Positions 49,849-61,366 of a stretch of DNA of 64,000 nucleotides are shown here, piece after piece (the first letter of the stretch is position 1; every line of letters starts with the position of its first letter). Origin of the DNA: Vibrio maritimus (GTDB lineage: Bacteria; Pseudomonadota; Gammaproteobacteria; Enterobacterales; Vibrionaceae); the NCBI GenBank assembly GCA_000755425.1, contig BBMT01000002.1:574806-638805 (forward strand). The letters are read 5' to 3'. Under the pieces are notes generated by a model. The model was not told the origin of the DNA, did no database searches, and was given only the letters and a program-made list of their open reading frames with translations. The translations under genes and the position numbers were made by a program.

Positions 49849-50961
49849 ATGTCGTTAAAAGTATTAGTTGTAGATGACTCTAGTTTCTTCCGTCGCCGAG
49901 TCAGTGACATTATCAATGCCGCGCCACGTCTGGAGGTTATCGACGTGGCCATTAATGGCAAAGAAGCGGTGGAAAAAGCGCTGGCATTAAAGCCTGACGT
50001 GATCACTATGGACATTGAGATGCCCGTCATGGATGGTATTACTGCCGTCCGTGAGATCATGAGCGCTCAACCAACCCCTATTTTGATGTTTTCTTCATTG
50101 ACCCATGAAGCGCTAAAGCCACGCTGGATGCGCTAGAAGCCGGGGCGTTGGACTTCTTGCCTAAGAAGTTTGAAGACATTGCACGAAATAAAGATGAAGC
50201 AGTTAGCTTGCTGCAACAGCGGGTGCAACAAATTGCTAGTCGTCGAGCACTACTAAGGCGCACGGCGTACGTCGACCTGTGTCAACGCCAAGTGCTGCGC
50301 CTAGAGCTGCAGTTACTCGCCCGAATGATGATGCATCAGCGTCTAAGGCAGCGGCACCTGCCGCTCGTTTTCGCAGTAGTGGTAAAAGCTATCAGTTGAC
50401 GGCGATTGGCACCTCGACAGGCGGACCTGTTGCTCTGCAAAAGATCCTGACCAAATTGCCAGGCAATTACCCCCATCCGATTTTGCTTATCCAGCACATG
50501 CCGGCAACCTTTACCGCAGCATTTGCGGCTAGGCTTAACTCGCTTTGTCAAATCACGGTGAAAGAGGCTGCTAATGGTGATGTGCTGCAACCAGGCGTGG
50601 CTTACCTTGCTCCTGGTGGTATGCAAATGATGATCGAAGGGCGTCCTGGGAGTGCGAAAATCCGTATTCTAGATGGTGGTGAGCGCATGAACTACAAACC
50701 GTGTGTTGATGTGACCTTTGGCTCTGCGGCTAAGATTTATCACGACAAAGTATTGTCGATGGTACTAACCGGAATGGGGCTGATGGCCGCGAAGGCGCAC
50801 GCATGCTGAAGTCAGCAGGTTCGACGGTTTGGGCTCAAGATGAAGATTCTTGCGTGGTTTACGGTATGCCACAAGCAGTCGCTAAGGCAGGGATCTCTAC
50901 AGAAGATTTACCCCTTGATCGTATTGCCGAGCGCATTTTGGTTGAGTTGAAGAGGTCGTAA
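49849..50961 (+). CDS. cheB: CheB, chemoreceptor methylesterase (three frameshifts)
   Basis: CheB removes methyl groups and deamidates receptors when phosphorylated by CheA. Receiver domain with D9-D10 and D55 ([13 protein letters not shown]), linker, and esterase domain with the active Ser in AIGTSTGGP, then [15 protein letters not shown] and the catalytic Asp region. The frame breaks at 50110 (GG read as G; restored: [16 protein letters not shown]), between about 50255 and 50280 (exact base not fixed), and in a G run at 50776-50779 (restored: [17 protein letters not shown]). The protein continues to TAA 50959-50961. Repaired length about 371. Confidence 0.92.
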
Positions 50962-50962
50962 C

Positions 50963-51731
50963 ATGATCGTATGGAGTGTTGCTAACCAAAAAGGTGGTGT
51001 CGGTAAGACGACCACTACTGTTACGTTGGCGGGGCTTTTGAGCCAGAAAGGCAATCGTGTCTTGCTTATTGATACCGATCCTCATGCTTCATTGACCACT
51101 TACTTGGGTATGGATTCAGATCATCTTTCACACAGTCTGTTTGATCTGTTCCAGCTTAAAGAGTTTAGCGATAGCCGAGTAAAACCGCTGATACACAATA
51201 CCAATATCGATAATATCGACATTTTGCCAGCTCACATGTCGCTGGCAACACTTGATCGGGTGATGGGTAATCGTAGCGGTATGGGACTTATCCTCAAACG
51301 TGCTCTAATGACTATTCGTGATGATTACGATTACGTGTTGATTGATTGCCCACCTATTCTCGGGGTCATGATGGTTAATGCGCTGGCCGCAAGCGATCGC
51401 ATCTTAATTCCTGTCCAAACAGAATTCTTAGCAATGAAAGGCTTGGAGCGTATGGTGCGCACACTTGCGATTATGCAAAAGTCGCGTCAGCGTCCGTTTA
51501 AGGTCACCATAGTACCCACCATGTACGACAAACGCACACGAGCATCACTGCAAACCTTGACTCAGCTTAAACAAGATTACCCATTGCAAGTGTGGAGTTC
51601 GGCCGTACCGATCGACACTAAATTTCGCGATGCTAGCTTGAAGCATTTGCCTGCATCACACTTTGCGGCGGGCAGTCGAGGTGTCTTTGCCTATAAACAA
51701 TTACTGATTTACTTGGAGAGGCTAGCGCAAG

Positions 51732-51742
<11 letters not shown>
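50963..51742 (+). CDS. parC: ParC, ParA-like ATPase for polar placement of chemotaxis arrays
   Basis: ParA/MinD-family ATPase of 259 residues lying between cheB and parP, the position of ParC in Vibrio, which recruits signalling arrays to the flagellated pole. Deviant Walker A NQKGGVGKTTTTVTL at residues about 8-22, switch I region LIDTDPHASLTTYLG, and Walker B-like YVLIDCPPILGVM. It starts one base after the cheB stop and overlaps parP by 11 bases, which indicates coupled translation. Intact. Confidence 0.93.
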
Positions 51743-52790
<1,048 letters not shown>

Positions 52791-52810
52791 TTGAATAATT
52801 TGATGTCAAA

Positions 52811-52825
52811 CGACGCATAGCGTCG
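52811..52825 (+). repeat. Small hairpin in the cheW leader
   Basis: CGACGC-ATA-GCGTCG, a perfect 6-bp stem with a 3-base loop, 30 bases upstream of cheW. It lacks a T tract. It could be an mRNA processing or protecting structure; low certainty. Confidence 0.4.
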
Positions 52826-52854
52826 CTGATCAGAATGAAATTGAGAGGAAGACT

Positions 52855-53349
52855 ATGTCTCAAACGATGGATGTTGAACTAAGAAAAGAACAATCAAACG
52901 ATGAAGTTCTTCAGTGGGTCACGTTTCAACTAGAAGAAGAAACCTACGGCATCAACGTAATGCAAGTACGCGAAGTACTGCGTTACACTGAAATCGCTCC
53001 AGTACCAGGTGCACCAGATTACGTACTAGGTATCATCAACCTGCGTGGTAACGTTGTGACTGTTATCGACACGCGCTCACGCTTCGGTTTAATGCAAGGT
53101 GAAATCACAGACAACACCCGTATTATCGTGATTGAGTCTGAGCGCCAAGTGATAGGTATCTTGGTTGATAGCGTTGCGGAAGTGGTTTACCTACGTTCAT
53201 CAGAAATTGATACCACACCAAGCGTGGGTACCGATGAAAGTGCTAAGTTTATCCAAGGTGTCAGTAACCGCGATGGTAAACTGCTTATCCTTGTTGATTT
53301 GAATAAACTGCTCTCTGAAGATGAGTGGGATGAGATGGCTTACCTATAA
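52855..53349 (+). CDS. cheW: CheW, chemotaxis coupling protein
   Basis: CheW joins receptors to CheA. The 164-residue sequence has the CheW-domain segments LQWVTFQLEEETYGINVMQV near residue 20, VPGAPDYVLGIINLRGNVVT near 52, and IVIESERQVIGILVDSVAEV near 90. GAGAGGAAG precedes the ATG. Its stop overlaps the ATG of the downstream DUF2802 gene by one base. Intact. Confidence 0.97.
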   Translation: MSQTMDVELRKEQSNDEVLQWVTFQLEEETYGINVMQVREVLRYTEIAPVPGAPDYVLGIINLRGNVVTVIDTRSRFGLMQGEITDNTRIIVIESERQVIGILVDSVAEVVYLRSSEIDTTPSVGTDESAKFIQGVSNRDGKLLILVDLNKLLSEDEWDEMAYL

Positions 53350-53852
53350 TGTTTGACGCTGTGTCTTTAACGTCACCTCTTCTTTGGGGAGGGGTGGCGA
53401 TTGTCGTTATCCTTTTCGTTTGGTTGGTGAAAGTGCATCGTGGCTTAAACATGCACAAGGCACATGCACGACAACAGAAACGATCGCTTGAAAAGGAAGT
53501 CGAGAAGTGCAATAAGCAGCTACTTGAAGTTCGTTCCGTGCTGGTAGGACTTGGACAAAAGGTTTCTGAACAAGAGGAAATCATCGTTCACCTTACCGAA
53601 CGCATTATTGAACTTGAGAACGTCGACAACGATGGGCGCTTATACACTCGCGCTAACAAGATGGTGCGCTTGGGCGCTGACATCAACGAACTGATCGAAG
53701 AGTGTGAACTCCCAAAAGCCGAAGCTGAGTTGATGCTCTCTTTGCAGAAAAAAATTGCTGGCAAAGAAAAAGTTCCACCGTTACATAAAGAGCGCACACA
53801 ACCTGCTCGCCGAACGGCAACGAACTATCCGCCACAAAAACGACCGCGCTAG
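53349..53852 (+). CDS. DUF2802 membrane-anchored coiled-coil protein
   Basis: 167 residues with one N-terminal membrane segment (about 8-27; SPLLWGGVAIVVILFVWLVK), then a basic coiled-coil (QQKRSLEKEVEKCNKQLLEV, VSEQEEIIVHLTERIIELEN) and a DUF2802-like region (LYTRANKMVRLGADINELIE, CELPKAEAELMLSL). Function is unknown. It is translationally coupled to cheW and is a regular neighbour of cheW in Vibrio and related bacteria, so a role with polar chemotaxis is reasonable but not shown by the sequence. Confidence 0.85.
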   Translation: MFDAVSLTSPLLWGGVAIVVILFVWLVKVHRGLNMHKAHARQQKRSLEKEVEKCNKQLLEVRSVLVGLGQKVSEQEEIIVHLTERIIELENVDNDGRLYTRANKMVRLGADINELIEECELPKAEAELMLSLQKKIAGKEKVPPLHKERTQPARRTATNYPPQKRPR

Positions 53853-54151
53853 ACGATCTGTCTGTTTACAGGGTGTTAATGTCCAATTGACGCCCTGAAA
53901 ATATATCAATAACAATCGTAACACTCTTTTACTCTTTCTAATTAGCCGACTGAATGCAGTCTGGTATCCTATCATGCGTCCGAATGTGAAGTTTTGTGTC
54001 AGTATATACCACTTTGTGGGTAGTTATTTCAGTTAGAGAACAGTAATTTATTGTTTATTACTAAGTTTCGTGAAGCCGATTTAAACATTACACTTTCGCG
54101 CATAAGTAGCTATGGTAAGATGAACGCCCAGTCGAGCCAGTGTTTAATTGA
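53853..54151. other. Intergenic stretch between the chemotaxis and ccm operons
   Basis: 299 bases without a gene. It has an imperfect inverted repeat (CAGGGTGTTAA at 53869-53879 with TTGACGCCCTG at 53887-53897) just after the DUF2802 gene, which may be a weak terminator without a T tract. The rest is AT-rich and presumably holds the ccmA promoter, but I could not fix -35/-10 boxes. Confidence 0.5.
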
Positions 54152-54769
54152 ATGTTAGAAGTTACAAATTTAACCGCGATTCGAGACGAGCGGATACTGT
54201 TCGAAAATTTATCATTTTCGTTACAAAGTGGTGATCTCGTTCAGATTGAAGGTCGCAACGGGACCGGTAAAACCACCTTAATGCGCATCGTAGCGGGATT
54301 GGGAGATAAAGAGGAAGGCCACATCAAATGGAATGGTGAGTCTATCCAATCCAATCGAGAAGACTTCCATCAATCATTGCTGTTTCTTGGCCACCAAACT
54401 GGCGTAAAGCGCGATCTCACTGCGTTTGAGAACCTTAGATTTTATCAATCGATACATGCTCCTCACACTTCGGATCAACAGATTTTTACTGCGCTAACGC
54501 AAGTTGGACTTGCCGGTCGAGAAGACGTGCCGGTGGCTCAGCTTTCAGCAGGTCAGCAGCGCCGCGTAGCGCTGGCTAGGTTGTGGTTAAGCGAGCAAAT
54601 GTTGTGGATCCTTGATGAACCACTGACTGCGATCGATAAGCAAGGGGTAAAGGTACTAGAAAACCTGTTTTTGGAACATGCTAATAAAGGTGGGATAGTC
54701 CTACTTACCACGCACCAAGACATGTTTAGTGACAACCCTAAACTTAAAAAAATAACCTTGGGAGCTTAA
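54152..54769 (+). CDS. ccmA: CcmA, haem-export ABC ATPase for cytochrome c maturation
   Basis: ATPase that with CcmB, CcmC and CcmD loads and releases holo-CcmE. The 205-residue protein has Walker [17 protein letters not shown] near residue 34, signature [16 protein letters not shown] near 128, Walker [14 protein letters not shown] near 150, and the switch His in [10 protein letters not shown]. First gene of the ccmABCDEFGHI run; ccmB follows after 3 bases. Intact. Confidence 0.96.
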   Translation: MLEVTNLTAIRDERILFENLSFSLQSGDLVQIEGRNGTGKTTLMRIVAGLGDKEEGHIKWNGESIQSNREDFHQSLLFLGHQTGVKRDLTAFENLRFYQSIHAPHTSDQQIFTALTQVGLAGREDVPVAQLSAGQQRRVALARLWLSEQMLWILDEPLTAIDKQGVKVLENLFLEHANKGGIVLLTTHQDMFSDNPKLKKITLGA

Positions 54770-54772
54770 TCA

Positions 54773-55444
54773 ATGATGTTGTCTTCCATGATGAAAATTG
54801 TACGTCGTGAATTGCTGATTGCGTTTCGTCGTCAAGCGGATATTTTCAACCCACTGTGGTTTTTTATCATAGTGATTACTCTGTTCCCGCTTAGTATCGG
54901 CCCAGAGCCAAACCTTCTAGCTCGAATTTCAGCAGGAATAGTATGGGTAGCGGCATTGTTGTCGGCGCTGCTTTCCTTGGAACGATTGTTTAAAGATGAT
55001 TTTCAGGACGGCTCTTTAGAGCAGATGATGCTGATGCCTATTCCACTGCAGTTGGTGGTGATGGCAAAGATCATCGCGCACTGGTTACTGACAGGGTTAC
55101 CACTGATTATTATCAGCCCACTGTTGGCAATTTTGTTGTCTCTCGATAGCAATACATGGATTGCTGTGGTGCTGACGCTGTTGGTAGGGACGCCAACTTT
55201 GAGTTTTATTGGTGCAATTGGCGTAGCTTTGACTGTAGGGCTACAAAAAGGAGGTGTATTGCTGAGCCTGCTGGTGCTCCCGCTTTACATCCCAATTCTA
55301 ATATTTGCTACATCGGCGATTGATGCTGCCTCCTTGGGGGTTGCGTATAATGGTCAGTTAGCTTTGCTCGCAGCTATGCTGGTGGGCGCGATGACCTTGA
55401 CTCCATTTGCCATCAGTGCAGCCTTGAGAGTCAGCGTCAACTAA
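54773..55444 (+). CDS. ccmB: CcmB, haem exporter membrane subunit
   Basis: Inner-membrane partner of CcmA, 223 residues with six predicted helices. Typical segments are REL(L)IAFRRQADIFNPLWFF near the start, GIVWVAALLSALLSLERLFK, the FQDGSLEQMMLMP motif and GALTVGLQKGG-like IGVALTVGLQKGGVLLSLLV. The 84-base gap to ccmC holds an in-frame alternative start but no other gene. Intact. Confidence 0.96.
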   Translation: MMLSSMMKIVRRELLIAFRRQADIFNPLWFFIIVITLFPLSIGPEPNLLARISAGIVWVAALLSALLSLERLFKDDFQDGSLEQMMLMPIPLQLVVMAKIIAHWLLTGLPLIIISPLLAILLSLDSNTWIAVVLTLLVGTPTLSFIGAIGVALTVGLQKGGVLLSLLVLPLYIPILIFATSAIDAASLGVAYNGQLALLAAMLVGAMTLTPFAISAALRVSVN

Positions 55445-55528
55445 AATAATAACGCTAATATCATTGCCCAAAGCGAGTTTCACAGCTTGGAGTAATGGGA
55501 AAAATGTCGTCAAAGAGTGAGAAACACT

Positions 55529-56276
55529 ATGTGGAAATGGCTCCATCCTTACGCCAAAACCGAAACCACTTATCAGCTGTGTGGCAAACTGCTTCCTTGG
55601 TTCGCCACTCTTGCATTGCTATGCCTTTCAATTGGTACCGTTTGGGGACTTGCATATGCGCCTGCGGATTACCAGCAAGGCGACAGCTTTAGGATCATTT
55701 ATATTCACGTACCTTCGGCAATTTGGTCAATGGGTGTGTATATGTCGATGGCCATCGCCGCGTTTATTGGATTAGTCTGGCAACTAAAACTCTCCAGTAT
55801 GGCAGCACTTGCCATGGCACCAATCGGTGCAGTGTTTACGTTTATTGCGCTTCTCACTGGCGCAGTTTGGGGTAAACCAATGTGGGGAGCATGGTGGGTG
55901 TGGGATGCACGCCTGACTTCTGAGCTTATCTTATTGTTTTTATACCTTGGTGTTATCGCTCTTTACCACGCATTCGATGATCAAAAACGGCGGCGAAAGC
56001 GGCGGGTATTCTCGCTATCGTTGGTGTGGTGAACTTGCCGATTATCCACTTCTCAGTGGAATGGTGGAACACGTTGCACCAAGCGCGACCATTACTAAGT
56101 TTGCGAAGCCATCTATCTCTAATGATATGTTGTGGCCTCTGCTACTGAATATTTTTGGCTTTGCGTTTTTCTTCGGTGCGCTGACAATGATTCGTCTGCG
56201 TAACGAAATCATCAGTAAAGAAGGCCACAGACCATGGGTGGTTGCCTTAGCTGCGCAATCGAATCAGAAGGGGTAA
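55529..56276 (+). CDS. ccmC: CcmC, haem-handling membrane protein (two frameshifts)
   Basis: CcmC presents haem to CcmE. I use ATG 55529 (MWKWLHPYAKTETTYQ). The WWD motif WGAWWVWDARLTSELIL near residue 125 and flanking His (IIYIHVPSAIWSMG) bind haem. The frame breaks in an A run at 55983-55987 (restored: HAFDDQKTAAKAAGILAIVG) and at 56083 (GG read as G; restored: WWNTLHQGATITKFAKP). The last membrane helix (PLLLNIFGFAFFFGALTMI) is in the third frame. Repaired length about 249 residues. Confidence 0.94.
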
Positions 56277-56282
56277 ATCACC

Positions 56283-56489
56283 ATGCATTTTGAATCCTTG
56301 AGTGACTTTTTTGCCATGGGCGGCTACGCGGCGTATGTGTGGAGTGCCTTCGGTATTACTTTCTTAGCTATGTTGATTCTTTGGGTAATGAGCGTGTCAC
56401 GCGGTAAAAAATTGCTTAAAGAGGTACAAGCCAAAGTCGATAGGCAAGCGCGTATCGATGCGGCGAAAAATATGGAGAACACACTATGA
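56283..56489 (+). CDS. ccmD: CcmD, haem exporter small subunit
   Basis: 68-residue single-helix protein that stabilises CcmC and CcmE in the haem-release complex. It has the family N-terminus [20 protein letters not shown] followed by a basic cytoplasmic tail ([20 protein letters not shown]). Overlaps the start of ccmE by 4 bases. Intact. Confidence 0.95.
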   Translation: MHFESLSDFFAMGGYAAYVWSAFGITFLAMLILWVMSVSRGKKLLKEVQAKVDRQARIDAAKNMENTL

Positions 56490-56970
56490 CCCCAAGACGT
56501 AAGAAAAGGCTTGGCATTATTTTGGCCATTTTCGTTGGCATCAGTGCGACGGTTGGTTGATTCTCTATGCTCTAAACCAAAACATGGATTTGTTCTATAC
56601 ACCGACGGAGTTGGTGAACGGTAAAGATAATGGTGTGAAACCAGAAATCGGCCAGCGCCTTCGAATTGGCGGTATGGTCGTTGCGGGCTCGGTCAGTCGT
56701 GATTCTGAATCACTGCGTGTGAGCTTCGACCTAGCCGATGTCGGTCCGAAAGTTACTGTAGTGTACGATGGCATTCTTCCGGACTTGTTCCGTGAAGGGC
56801 AGGGCATTGTGGCACAAGGCGTACTGGTTGAACCGACAAAAATCGAGGCTTTCGAAGTTCTTGCTAAGCACGACGAAGAATATATGCCTCCTGAAATTGC
56901 TGAAGCGATGAAGAAAACCCACGCGCCACTGCAATACTCTGAAGAACAAAAACAAGGAAGCGGTCTATGA
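56486..56970 (+). CDS. ccmE: CcmE, haem chaperone (frameshifted)
   Basis: CcmE carries haem bound to a His in the periplasm. Start ATG 56486 ([16 protein letters not shown]) overlaps ccmD. The frame breaks at 56557-56558 (TTT read as TT; restored: [20 protein letters not shown]), inside the membrane segment. The haem-binding HxxxY motif is HDEEY near residue 130, in [15 protein letters not shown]. Repaired length about 161. Stop overlaps the ccmF start. Confidence 0.95.
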
Positions 56971-58928
56971 TTGCTGAAATCGGCCATTTTGCGCTGATAC
57001 TCTCGCTCAGTTTGTCTGTGCTTTTGAGTATCTTGCCGCTGTTTGGTGCCTCTCGAAACAATACAATGCTGATGAATACTGCAAGACCTTTGTCTTGGGG
57101 TATGTTCATCATGCTGCTTATTTCATTCCTTATCTTGGAATGGGCGTTTTACGTCAATGATTTCACTTTGCAATATGTGGCGAATAACTCGAATACTCAG
57201 TTGCCTTGGTATTATCGCCTAACCGCTGTATGGGGTGCACACGAAGGTTCATTGTTGCTGTGGGTATTGATCCAAGCTGCGTGGACGGTTGCCGTTGCAA
57301 CGTTTAGCCGCGGTATGCCTCAAGAATCTGTTGCTCGAGTACTCGCAGTGATGGGTATGATCACAGTGGGATTCCTACTGTTCATCATAGTCACCTCGAA
57401 CCCATTCTTAAGAACATTACCTTTCTTCCCCGTAGATGGCCGTGACCTCAACCCATTATTGCAAGATCCGGGATTGATCATTCACCCACCAATGCTCTAC
57501 ATGGGTTATGTAGGTTTCTCTGTTGCGTTCTCGTTTGCAATTGCCTCACTCATGTCAGGTCGTCTTGATACGGCATGGGCGCGTTGGTCTCGTCCTTGGA
57601 CGACAGCAGCGTGGGTATTCTTAACTATGGGTATCGCGCTTGGCTCTTGGTGGGCGTATTACGAGCTTGGCTGGGGTGGCTGGTGGTTCTGGGATCCAGT
57701 AGAAAATGCCTCTTTCATGCCTTGGCTTGCGGGTACAGCACTGATGCACTCACTGGCGGTGACGGAAAAACGCGGCACCTTTAAAGCATGGACTGTATTG
57801 CTAGCGATCTCTGCGTTCTCTTTGAGCTTGTTAGGCACTTTCTTGGTTCGCTCAGGTATCTTGGTGTCGGTTCACGCCTTTGCCTCTGATCCATCGCGCG
57901 GCATGTTCATCCTTGGCTTCTTGGTATTTGTTATCGGTGGTTCGCTATTGTTATTTGCCCTAAAAGGTGCATCTGTGCGTGCACGTGGCAACTTCGATTT
58001 GCTGTCGCGAGAAAACGCGCTGCTTGGTAACAATGTGCTGTTAATGGCGGCATTGGTTGTTGTACTGGTTGGTACTCTATTACCACTGGTACACAAACAG
58101 ATTGGTTTAGGCTCAGTCTCTATCGGTGCGCCTTTCTTCGATATGTTGTTCGCGTGGTTGATGATTCCGTTCTCGTTCCTACTAGGTATCGGTCCACTGA
58201 TCCGCTGGAAGCGTGACAAGCTATCAACGCTAGCTAAACCTATGATCGTCTCCGGTATTATCTCGGTTGCGTTCTCTGCACTGATGATGGTCGTCCTAGC
58301 TGAATACTTCACAGGCATGGCATTCCTTGGTTGGTTGATGGCGTCTTGGATTATTACGATGCATGGTTTTGAGTTGTACGAGCGTGCAACCCATCGCCAC
58401 TCGTTTGCTGAAGGTGTGAAGAAGCTACCGCGTAGTCACTGGGCAATGATTCTTGGTCACCTTGGTCTTGCAGTTAGCATTATCGGTATTGCGATGGTGC
58501 AAATTTACAGTATCGAGCGCGACGTCCGTTTGGCTCCTGGTGAAAACTATCAGGTTTACGATTACAACTTCTACTTCCAAGGTGTACGCGATAAAGATGG
58601 CCCTAACTACGACGGGTACATTGCTGACTTTGAAATCACCAAAGATGGTAAGTACATCAACACATTGCACGCAGAAAAACGCTTCTATCGCACAGCGAAG
58701 TCGATGATGACAGAAGCTGCGATCGACCGTGGTGTAACGCGCGACCTTTATATCGCAATGGGTGAGCGACTCGATGACGGTAAATCATGGGCAGTGCGTA
58801 TTTACCACAAGCCGTTTGTACGTTGGATTTGGTTTGGTGCCATCATGATGTCGATTGGCGGTGCGTTGGCGATCAGCGACAAACGCTACCGATTCAGAAA
58901 AACGGATAAAGTGAAAGGAGAGGCATAA
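56967..58928 (+). CDS. ccmF: CcmF, cytochrome c haem lyase subunit
   Basis: Large inner-membrane protein, 653 residues with about 14-15 helices, that attaches haem to apocytochrome c with CcmH/I. WWD motif is [19 protein letters not shown] near residue 232, and conserved His-bearing segments include [15 protein letters not shown] and [18 protein letters not shown] soluble periplasmic loop ([20 protein letters not shown]) precedes the final helix. Overlaps ccmE by 4 bases and ccmG by 1 base. Intact. Confidence 0.97.
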   Translation: MIAEIGHFALILSLSLSVLLSILPLFGASRNNTMLMNTARPLSWGMFIMLLISFLILEWAFYVNDFTLQYVANNSNTQLPWYYRLTAVWGAHEGSLLLWVLIQAAWTVAVATFSRGMPQESVARVLAVMGMITVGFLLFIIVTSNPFLRTLPFFPVDGRDLNPLLQDPGLIIHPPMLYMGYVGFSVAFSFAIASLMSGRLDTAWARWSRPWTTAAWVFLTMGIALGSWWAYYELGWGGWWFWDPVENASFMPWLAGTALMHSLAVTEKRGTFKAWTVLLAISAFSLSLLGTFLVRSGILVSVHAFASDPSRGMFILGFLVFVIGGSLLLFALKGASVRARGNFDLLSRENALLGNNVLLMAALVVVLVGTLLPLVHKQIGLGSVSIGAPFFDMLFAWLMIPFSFLLGIGPLIRWKRDKLSTLAKPMIVSGIISVAFSALMMVVLAEYFTGMAFLGWLMASWIITMHGFELYERATHRHSFAEGVKKLPRSHWAMILGHLGLAVSIIGIAMVQIYSIERDVRLAPGENYQVYDYNFYFQGVRDKDGPNYDGYIADFEITKDGKYINTLHAEKRFYRTAKSMMTEAAIDRGVTRDLYIAMGERLDDGKSWAVRIYHKPFVRWIWFGAIMMSIGGALAISDKRYRFRKTDKVKGEA

Positions 58929-59482
58929 TGAACAAGAAGATTCTGTTTATTCCGTTAATTGCCTTTCTGATTCTAGTGTCGGTTTTCGCTGTGCAGTTAG
59001 GTCGAAACCAAGCCGGTGATGATCCAACCAAATTAGAGTCGGTATTGATTGGCAAGCAAGTACCTCAGTTTCGTCTAGAAGACTTGGCGGAACCTGGTAA
59101 GTTGTATGACCAAGCTGTATTCACGGGTGAGCCACTACTTTTGAACGTATGGGCGACTTGGTGTCCGACCTGTTATGCCGAGCACCAGTATTTGAACGAG
59201 CTGGCTGCTGATGGTGTGAAGATCATTGGTCTTAACTACAAAGATCAGCGCAACAAGGCGGTTCAGTGGTTAAACGAACTCGGTAACCCTTACTTGATCA
59301 GTCTTTTTGATGGTGATGGCATGCTAGGTTTGGATCTTGGTGTTTACGGAGCTCCAGAGACGTTTCTTATCGATGCGAATGGTGTCATTCGCTATCGCCA
59401 TGTCGGTGATGTGAACTCGAAAAACTGGAGCGAAAAACTTCAGCCGCTGTATCAGCAGATGCTAGAGGAGGCGAAGCAATGA
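58928..59482 (+). CDS. ccmG: CcmG (DsbE), thiol-disulfide oxidoreductase
   Basis: Membrane-anchored periplasmic thioredoxin that reduces apocytochrome c thiols. N-terminal anchor (ILFIPLIAFLILVSVFAV), then a thioredoxin fold with active site WATWCPTCYAEH near residue 76 and the cis-Pro loop YGAPETFLID near 144. 184 residues. Overlaps ccmH by 4 bases. Intact. Confidence 0.96.
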   Translation: MNKKILFIPLIAFLILVSVFAVQLGRNQAGDDPTKLESVLIGKQVPQFRLEDLAEPGKLYDQAVFTGEPLLLNVWATWCPTCYAEHQYLNELAADGVKIIGLNYKDQRNKAVQWLNELGNPYLISLFDGDGMLGLDLGVYGAPETFLIDANGVIRYRHVGDVNSKNWSEKLQPLYQQMLEEAKQ

Positions 59483-59960
59483 GAAAATGGTTAGTTGCAT
59501 TGACCTCAAGCTTGGTCTTGGCATTTGCCGTAAACGCAACGATTGAGATCCATGAGTTTGATTCGTTAGAGCAAGAGAATCAGTTTAAAGAGCTGAGCCA
59601 CACATTGCGTTGCCCTAAGTGTCAGAACAACACGATTGGTGACTCAAACGCTGAACTCGCGCAAGACTTGCGCCAGAAAGTGTATGAGATGACTAAAGAA
59701 GGCAAATCGAAGCAAGAAATCGTGGATTACATGATTGCTCGTTACGGTAATTTTGTCACCTACAATCCGCCATTAACGCTCGCAACGTCGATACTATGGC
59801 TTGGACGCTGTTTGTTATTGTGCTTGGCTTTGGATTAATTGTGGTACGAAGCCGCAATAATCGCATTCAGAAAGCCCAGAAAAGTGAGCAGTGGAGCGAT
59901 GACAAAGAAGCCAAGTTAAAGGCTTTACTCGATGACAAAGAGACCGGAGATAAGCAGTAA
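59479..59960 (+). CDS. ccmH: CcmH, cytochrome c maturation thiol reductase (frameshifted)
   Basis: CcmH carries the LRCxxC site that resolves CcmG/apocytochrome disulfides; here LRCPKCQNNTIGDSNAE near residue 43. A signal-like N-terminus (WLVALTSSLVLAFAVNA) precedes it. The frame breaks at 59798-59799 (GGG read as GG; restored: ATSILWAWTLFVIVLGFG), giving the C-terminal membrane helix and a charged tail (KAQKSEQWSDDKEAKLKALL) to TAA 59958-59960. Repaired length about 160. Overlaps ccmI by one base. Confidence 0.93.
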
Positions 59961-61174
59961 TGACACTATTTTGGATATCAACAGTCGTTCTTGTCGTCGT
60001 TGCTATTGTCCTGTTGGCTCTCACACTAAACAGTAAGAAAGCCAATAATGATGAACAACTTCGTGACGAGCTAAACAAGGCATTCTATAAAGATCGCCTG
60101 ACTGAGTTGGAAGAAGAGACTAACGAAGGTTTGGTTGAAAACCAGCAAGATCTGATTGACGATCTTAAGCAATCACTTCTTGATGACATTCCAAATCAAG
60201 CGGAGACAAAGAAAACATCTTTATCGCCTATGACAATTCTTGTGCCTTCAGTGGTGCTAGTTGTCGCTATGACTTACGGGCTGTACATGCATTTCGGTGG
60301 TGCAGGTAAAGTTCAAGATTGGCAAGAGGTGTCTGGTCGTTTGCCAGAGCTATCTAAGCGTTTGATGGGCGAGTCAGCCGAGCCAATGACAGAAGACGAG
60401 ATGCAAGATCTAACATTAGCGCTTCGTACTCGTCTGCATTATCAATCTGATGATTCTACAGGTTGGCTGTTACTTGGTCGTATTGCACTTGCTAACCGCG
60501 ATGTGACAACAGCGACAGATGCAATGGAAAAGGCGTACCGTCTTGAGCCAAATGATCCAGATGTGAAGCTGGGTTATGCGCAGGCTTTGATGATGTCACA
60601 AGACGAATTAGAGCAGAATCAGGCTCGAGGTCTTTTGAACAGCTTGTTGAAAGAAGAGTATGTTGATCTACGCGTACTTTCTCTTCTGGCATTTGATGCT
60701 TTTGAGCGTCAAGATTACCCAGCTGCGGTTCGTTACTGGTCTGTTATGCAACGTATGATTGGTCCTGATGATAGCCGTTATGAAATGTTGACTCGCAGCA
60801 TTGAAAACGCTCAAGCCAAAATGGGTGAGCCAATTGTGGAAGGTAAATCTGTCGCTGTCACGATTACCGTATCACCTGAGGCGAACGTCCCTCAAGATGC
60901 TGCGCTGATTGTGTCTGTACACCCAGCTGATGGTTCACCAATGCCAGTAGCGGCAGCTCGCTACCCGCTAGGAACATTCCCACGCACAGTGGTACTGGAT
61001 GACAACAATAGCATGATGCAGGGTCGTAAGTTATCTAGCCTTGAAGGATTGATTGTTAGAGCTCGTATTGACAGCGATGGTAATGTTGCAACACGTGATG
61101 GCGATTGGTTTGGTGAAAGCCAGCCAGCCGCACTTGGTGATACGGTAGAGCTTGTTATTGACCAGCAGTATTAA
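59960..61174 (+). CDS. ccmI: CcmI, apocytochrome c chaperone (TPR protein)
   Basis: 404-residue protein with two N-terminal membrane helices (about 3-23 and 93-112; LSPMTILVPSVVLVVAMTYG), a coiled-coil between them (LNKAFYKDRLTELEEETNEG), and periplasmic TPR repeats (GWLLLGRIALANRDVTTATD, then LEPNDPDVKLGYAQAL). TPRs hold apocytochrome C-termini for CcmF/H. A C-terminal beta domain follows (VAVTITVSPEANVPQDAALI). Last gene of the ccm run. The 192-base gap to mlaA shows no clear element. Confidence 0.94.
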   Translation: MTLFWISTVVLVVVAIVLLALTLNSKKANNDEQLRDELNKAFYKDRLTELEEETNEGLVENQQDLIDDLKQSLLDDIPNQAETKKTSLSPMTILVPSVVLVVAMTYGLYMHFGGAGKVQDWQEVSGRLPELSKRLMGESAEPMTEDEMQDLTLALRTRLHYQSDDSTGWLLLGRIALANRDVTTATDAMEKAYRLEPNDPDVKLGYAQALMMSQDELEQNQARGLLNSLLKEEYVDLRVLSLLAFDAFERQDYPAAVRYWSVMQRMIGPDDSRYEMLTRSIENAQAKMGEPIVEGKSVAVTITVSPEANVPQDAALIVSVHPADGSPMPVAAARYPLGTFPRTVVLDDNNSMMQGRKLSSLEGLIVRARIDSDGNVATRDGDWFGESQPAALGDTVELVIDQQY

Positions 61175-61366
61175 TCAACAATCTATGGCTTGTGATTAAA
61201 TAAAATGTGACCAACTTGTTGCTTTAACTAGCTTGGACTGTCGCATGCCGCTATACTCATCCATAGTGGTTATTAATACAATCTGACGTTAATTACTTAC
61301 TTATCAAGTAAATACAAAAATAGTTAACATATCAGACGCAGATTGTACTGGCTTATGGATGAGGTT

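Noticed and set aside
53869..53897. Full rho-independent terminator after the DUF2802 gene
   Set aside because: The stem is imperfect and lacks a T tract; mentioned only as weak in the intergenic entry.
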